Shown here one piece after another: positions 32,276-34,585 of a stretch of 34,585 nt of DNA. Positions within the stretch are counted from its first letter, which is position 1, and each line of letters starts with the position of its first letter. The notes beneath the pieces were generated by a model that ran no database searches, was not told where the DNA came from, and saw nothing but the letters and a program-made list of their open reading frames with translations. Source of the stretch: Penium margaritaceum (lineage: Eukaryota; Streptophyta; Zygnematophyceae; Desmidiales; Peniaceae); assembly GCA_023375785.1 (NCBI GenBank), contig SZWC01000093.1, forward strand, positions 1 through 34,585, written 5' to 3'. Position numbers and translations under genes: made by a program.

Positions 32276-33496
32276 GGAGGAAAACGTCACAACTGGAACA
32301 AAGGTCTCATCGTACTCTGCGCCAGGCCGTTGGGAGAACCCCTTTGCTACCACCCGTGCCTTGTACTTGTCTATCTTGCCATCCTGTTTCCTTTTTACTT
32401 TCAGCACCCACTTGGACCCCACAATGTGAGCCCCGGCAGGTGTGTCCACCAGCACACAGTTCCCGTTCTCTTCAATGGAGCTGAGTTCACTGCAAATTGC
32501 TTCGTCCCACTCTGCTTTGTCAGGCCGTGTGAGTGCCTCTGCGACAGACGTTGGCTCCTCTTGAACCAAGAATGAATAGTTGAAGCCCGTCCATTCACCC
32601 CTATCTGCGTCGTAATGCTGCCGAGGTACTTTGAGGCGTGAACTGCTCCTTGAACCTGCAGGCTGGTGCTGTTGATGTAGAGGCTGGAGGTCTGGTTTGT
32701 CGTTGATGATGGGAGAGGCATCATCCTCATGTTCCAGAGGATCGGATACGTCGGAATCAGAGTCTGATTCCTCCGAGTCATCTTCACGAGCTCCTCTCCC
32801 TGTTGCAGCACCTATCCCATGCCATTGTGCTGGTGCTTCGTCTCCCTCTTCTAGGAGAGTAAGCCACTCTCCCTGTTCTGAAGCGTTCTCCAGTTCGAGA
32901 TGCTCTCCCTTACTCAGAGACATTTCGTGGAAATCCACGTCTTTGCTGCGGATGACCTTCTTGGCTCCTTGGTCCCACAGTCGATAGGCTTTGTGGGCGG
33001 TGTCGTAACCGATAAAAATACACTTTCGTGCTCTTGCATCGAGCTTTCCAAGGCCCTCACCAGCCTGGACCGTGGCAAACCCGGTGCAACCGAACACCTT
33101 GAGATGGGAGGCGTCCGGCTTCCTGCCTGACCATGCTTCTTGAGGCATCTTCAACTGCTGTGTCTGCTTCTTCTTGCCTCTCCTTTGCAGAGCTACTGCA
33201 GGTGTGAGGTTCACAAGGTATGTAGACGTACGTGCTGCTTCAGCCCAAAACCTAGGAGGAAGCTTGGCGTCCAAGAGCATGCACCTTTTCATGCCTAGGA
33301 GCGTCTGGTTCATCCTCTCTGCTACGCCGTTGCTTTGACGTGAGTAGGGCGTAGTTTTCTGGTGTTCAATCCCCTGTGTCTTGAGCCACTCCCTGCAAGC
33401 TTCGTACTCTCCCCCATTGTCCATCCTGAATGCCTTCACCTTCTTTCCACTCTGTTGCTCAACCATAGCGACAAAGGCGTGTAGATTCTCCTTCAT
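32092..33496 (-). pseudogene. pol: copia pol, integrase core C-terminal part and reverse transcriptase N-terminal part
   Basis: The frame resumes after the TAG at 33497-33499 with MKENLHAF. It contains the second and third integrase catalytic residues: the Asp of MDNGGEY (codon 33421-33419) and the Glu of NGVAERMNQ (codon 33319-33317), with 33 residues between them by my count, slightly shorter than the usual 35. The integrase C-terminal region follows (HLKVFGC, and CIFIGYDTAHKAYRLWD, typical of copia). Next comes an acidic linker (DDSEESDSDSDVSDPLEHED), then the start of reverse transcriptase (SKWVLKVKRKQDGKIDKYKA, then ARVVAKGFSQ). The frame is open to the N at 32091, past which the translation is an artefact of the duplicated overlap. 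Confidence 0.93.
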
Positions 33497-34378
33497 CTAA
33501 CTTTTCTTTCTGAGAAAGTATATCCAGACTTTGCGGCTATTGTCGTCGATGCATGTGAGGAAATATCGGCTGCCTCCATTTGATGGTATGCGAAAGGGAC
33601 CACATATGTCAGAGTGGACAAGATCAAGAGGTGTGAGAGTACGCGTTCCATTGCGCTTGAAGGGTTTCTTTTTCGCCTTGCCTTGAAGGCATGGCTCACA
33701 CATGATCTCCGCTCCCTCCACCTCATCACCTAGCTCCATCCCACGCACTAGCTCCTGCTTTCCCATGAGCTCCAATGTGCGATGAGCCACGTGTCGAAAG
33801 CGCCTGTGCCACAGGTTCTTGGAGGATGTGCACAGGTTAGAATGAACAGCCCCGGTGGCTGCATTTGCTTGCAATCTTGTTGCCGAATCATCTGCTTCCA
33901 CTGCTTCCGCTGCTCCAACATGTCCTTCCTCATCTGAGTCTGCATCGCTGCTCTCCTCATTATCACTCTCGGCCAAAGATTCAGTCGTTAAAGTTGTCGT
34001 TTTGTTCTGCAAGACGTAGAGTCCATCAACGCGAGGAACGTGTGCGACAACCTTCTTGGAAGAGTAGGAAATGTTGATGTCCTTGGTGGGAACTATCACT
34101 GCTTCCTTCTCTGTAAAGACCACTGTCATGCCATGGTCAGTTAGCTTAGAGACGGAGAGCAGGTTGGCTGTGAAGGAGGGCAAGTAGACCACCCCCTCTA
34201 GCTTGAGGTCGGAAGCTCCACCGTTGACACCCACTGTGACCAGCTTGTCATCAATCCCCTCAACTGCCTCAACCTTGTCGTTGGTGACTCTGAAGTTCTT
34301 GTTACACGGAGCAAGAGAGATGAAGTCTCTCTTCTCGTAAGTGGTGTGCTCGTTTGTGCCCGAGTCAAGGCCATAGGC
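33497..34378 (-). pseudogene. pol: copia pol, protease, GAG-pre-integrase and integrase N-terminal part
   Basis: The segment lies between two in-frame stops. An aspartic protease signature, LDSGTNEHT (Asp codon 34366-34364), opens it, followed by the flap-like region (VYLPSFTANLLSVSKLTDHG). An unusual acidic insert follows (SDNEESSDADSDEEG). The GAG-pre-integrase/HHCC zinc module is then clear: LWHRRFRHV (H-x4-H) and CEPC with GKAKKKPF. The integrase core begins with the first catalytic Asp in HSDICGPF (codon 33610-33608), then YFLTCIDDNSRKVWIYF. The frame stops at TAG 33497-33499, six codons after IYF, where most copia integrases continue without interruption. The protein would process the polyprotein and integrate cDNA; as written, the integrase is split. 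Confidence 0.92.
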
Positions 34379-34387
34379 TCATGGCCT
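34368..34387 (-). promoter_or_regulatory. Inverted repeat enclosing the gag-pol TGA
   Basis: On the minus strand, AGGCCAT (34387-34381), a 6-nt spacer GAGCCT, then ATGGCCT (34374-34368) form a perfect 7-bp stem. The TGA (34381-34379) straddles the stem/loop boundary. Allowing a 1-nt bulge extends the pairing (TCA with TGA). It could be an RNA hairpin affecting termination at the gag/protease boundary, or chance. Confidence 0.4.
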
Positions 34388-34585
34388 GAGTATTGCCCGC
34401 CCTTTGTTCGAGGCACACTCAGCCATCAAGCTTGTGGGATCCTTCCCACCATTTCCCCCTCGCCATTCATCCCCGTCTCCTCCCTCTCTCTTGGGTGCAC
34501 GGCACTCTCGAGCCCAGTGTCCGGCCTTGCCACAGTTGTGGCAGTTTCCTTGGCGCTTTGCACCCCTTCCACTGTTGCTAGTGCT
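34382..34585 (-). CDS. gag: copia gag C-terminus with CCHC zinc knuckle (partial)
   Basis: Read on the minus strand from the window edge, the frame is open for 68 codons to the TGA at 34379-34381. It contains a canonical retroviral-type zinc knuckle, CHNCGKAGHWAREC (C-x2-C-x4-H-x4-C, 34543-34502), which binds element RNA during packaging, surrounded by basic and Gly-rich sequence (SGRGAKRQG and EWRGGNGGKD). The rest of gag lies beyond the window. In most copia elements gag and pol form one ORF; here a TGA falls between the knuckle and the protease DSG. Confidence 0.88.

Larger units (their letters stand above)
30114..34585 (-). mobile_element. Ty1/copia-class LTR retrotransposon, 3' LTR plus gag-pol body, truncated by window edge
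   Basis: Minus-strand order is gag zinc knuckle, protease, GAG-pre-integrase, integrase, reverse transcriptase, RNase H, polypurine tract, LTR. Integrase before reverse transcriptase identifies the copia (Pseudoviridae-type) order rather than gypsy. The element is inserted at the end of the reverse decamer array; the 5 bp adjoining the LTR is ATTGC (30109-30113), the candidate target-site duplication. The 5' LTR, primer-binding site and most of gag lie beyond 34585. The coding frame is interrupted by TGA (34379-34381) and TAG (33497-33499) and by a spurious duplication around an N at 32091. It is therefore either a lightly damaged copy or one affected by assembly error. Confidence 0.95.

Noticed and set aside
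31320-33130. Plus-strand open frames across the copia pol region
   Set aside because: They are antisense shadows of a clearly conserved minus-strand polyprotein.
30114-34585. Endogenous pararetrovirus or gypsy-type element
   Set aside because: Integrase precedes reverse transcriptase, and the YVDD, ALYGLKQAPRLWY and ADMLTKPLD motifs are of copia type. No movement-protein or envelope-like ORF is seen.

Overview
This is a repeat-dominated stretch of a eukaryotic nuclear genome. The only confidently recognisable coding sequence is a broken Ty1/copia-class LTR retrotransposon with plant-like domain order (zinc knuckle, protease, GAG-pre-integrase, integrase, reverse transcriptase, RNase H). That element and the long satellite arrays suggest a land plant or streptophyte alga. 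A charophyte such as Chara is my guess, but the sequence alone does not settle it. I see no bacterial or organellar genes, no tRNA, no rRNA and no CRISPR.

Layout, left to right: (1) 1-7574, an array of a degenerate C-rich 10-bp unit (consensus CTCGCAACCA), organised into a near-perfect 50-bp higher-order repeat of about 76 copies, a 369-bp higher-order repeat of about 3.3 copies, and irregular stretches. (2) 7575-19782, about 64 head-to-tail monomers of a 190-bp satellite. (3) At about 19782 the satellite flips strand; 19783-22803 holds about 16 monomers of the same family in reverse orientation. (4) 22804-27822, a coding-like island read on the minus strand: an acidic Cys-containing ORF, about 41 copies of an 87-bp (29-codon) minisatellite encoding Ala/Pro/Gly/Gln/Glu-rich peptide, and a further ORF interrupted by stops. 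(5) 27823-30113, the 10-bp array again but reverse-complemented, containing a 230-bp higher-order repeat of about 7.4 copies. (6) 30114-34585, the 3' LTR and gag-pol body of the copia element on the minus strand. The element runs off the right edge and abuts the decamer array.

The most notable architecture is the mirror symmetry: decamer(+), satellite(+), then satellite(-), island, decamer(-). The first 30 kb therefore look like one very large, unequal inverted repeat centred on about 19782, with the island occupying the satellite/decamer boundary in one arm only. Nothing here looks like a functioning multi-gene system. The interest lies in satellite evolution, a possible fold-back amplification, and an assembly join (a single N at 32091) inside the retrotransposon that makes a false 184-bp duplication and a false frameshift.

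Most open frames in this window arise from repeats that happen to lack stops and are not listed as genes.
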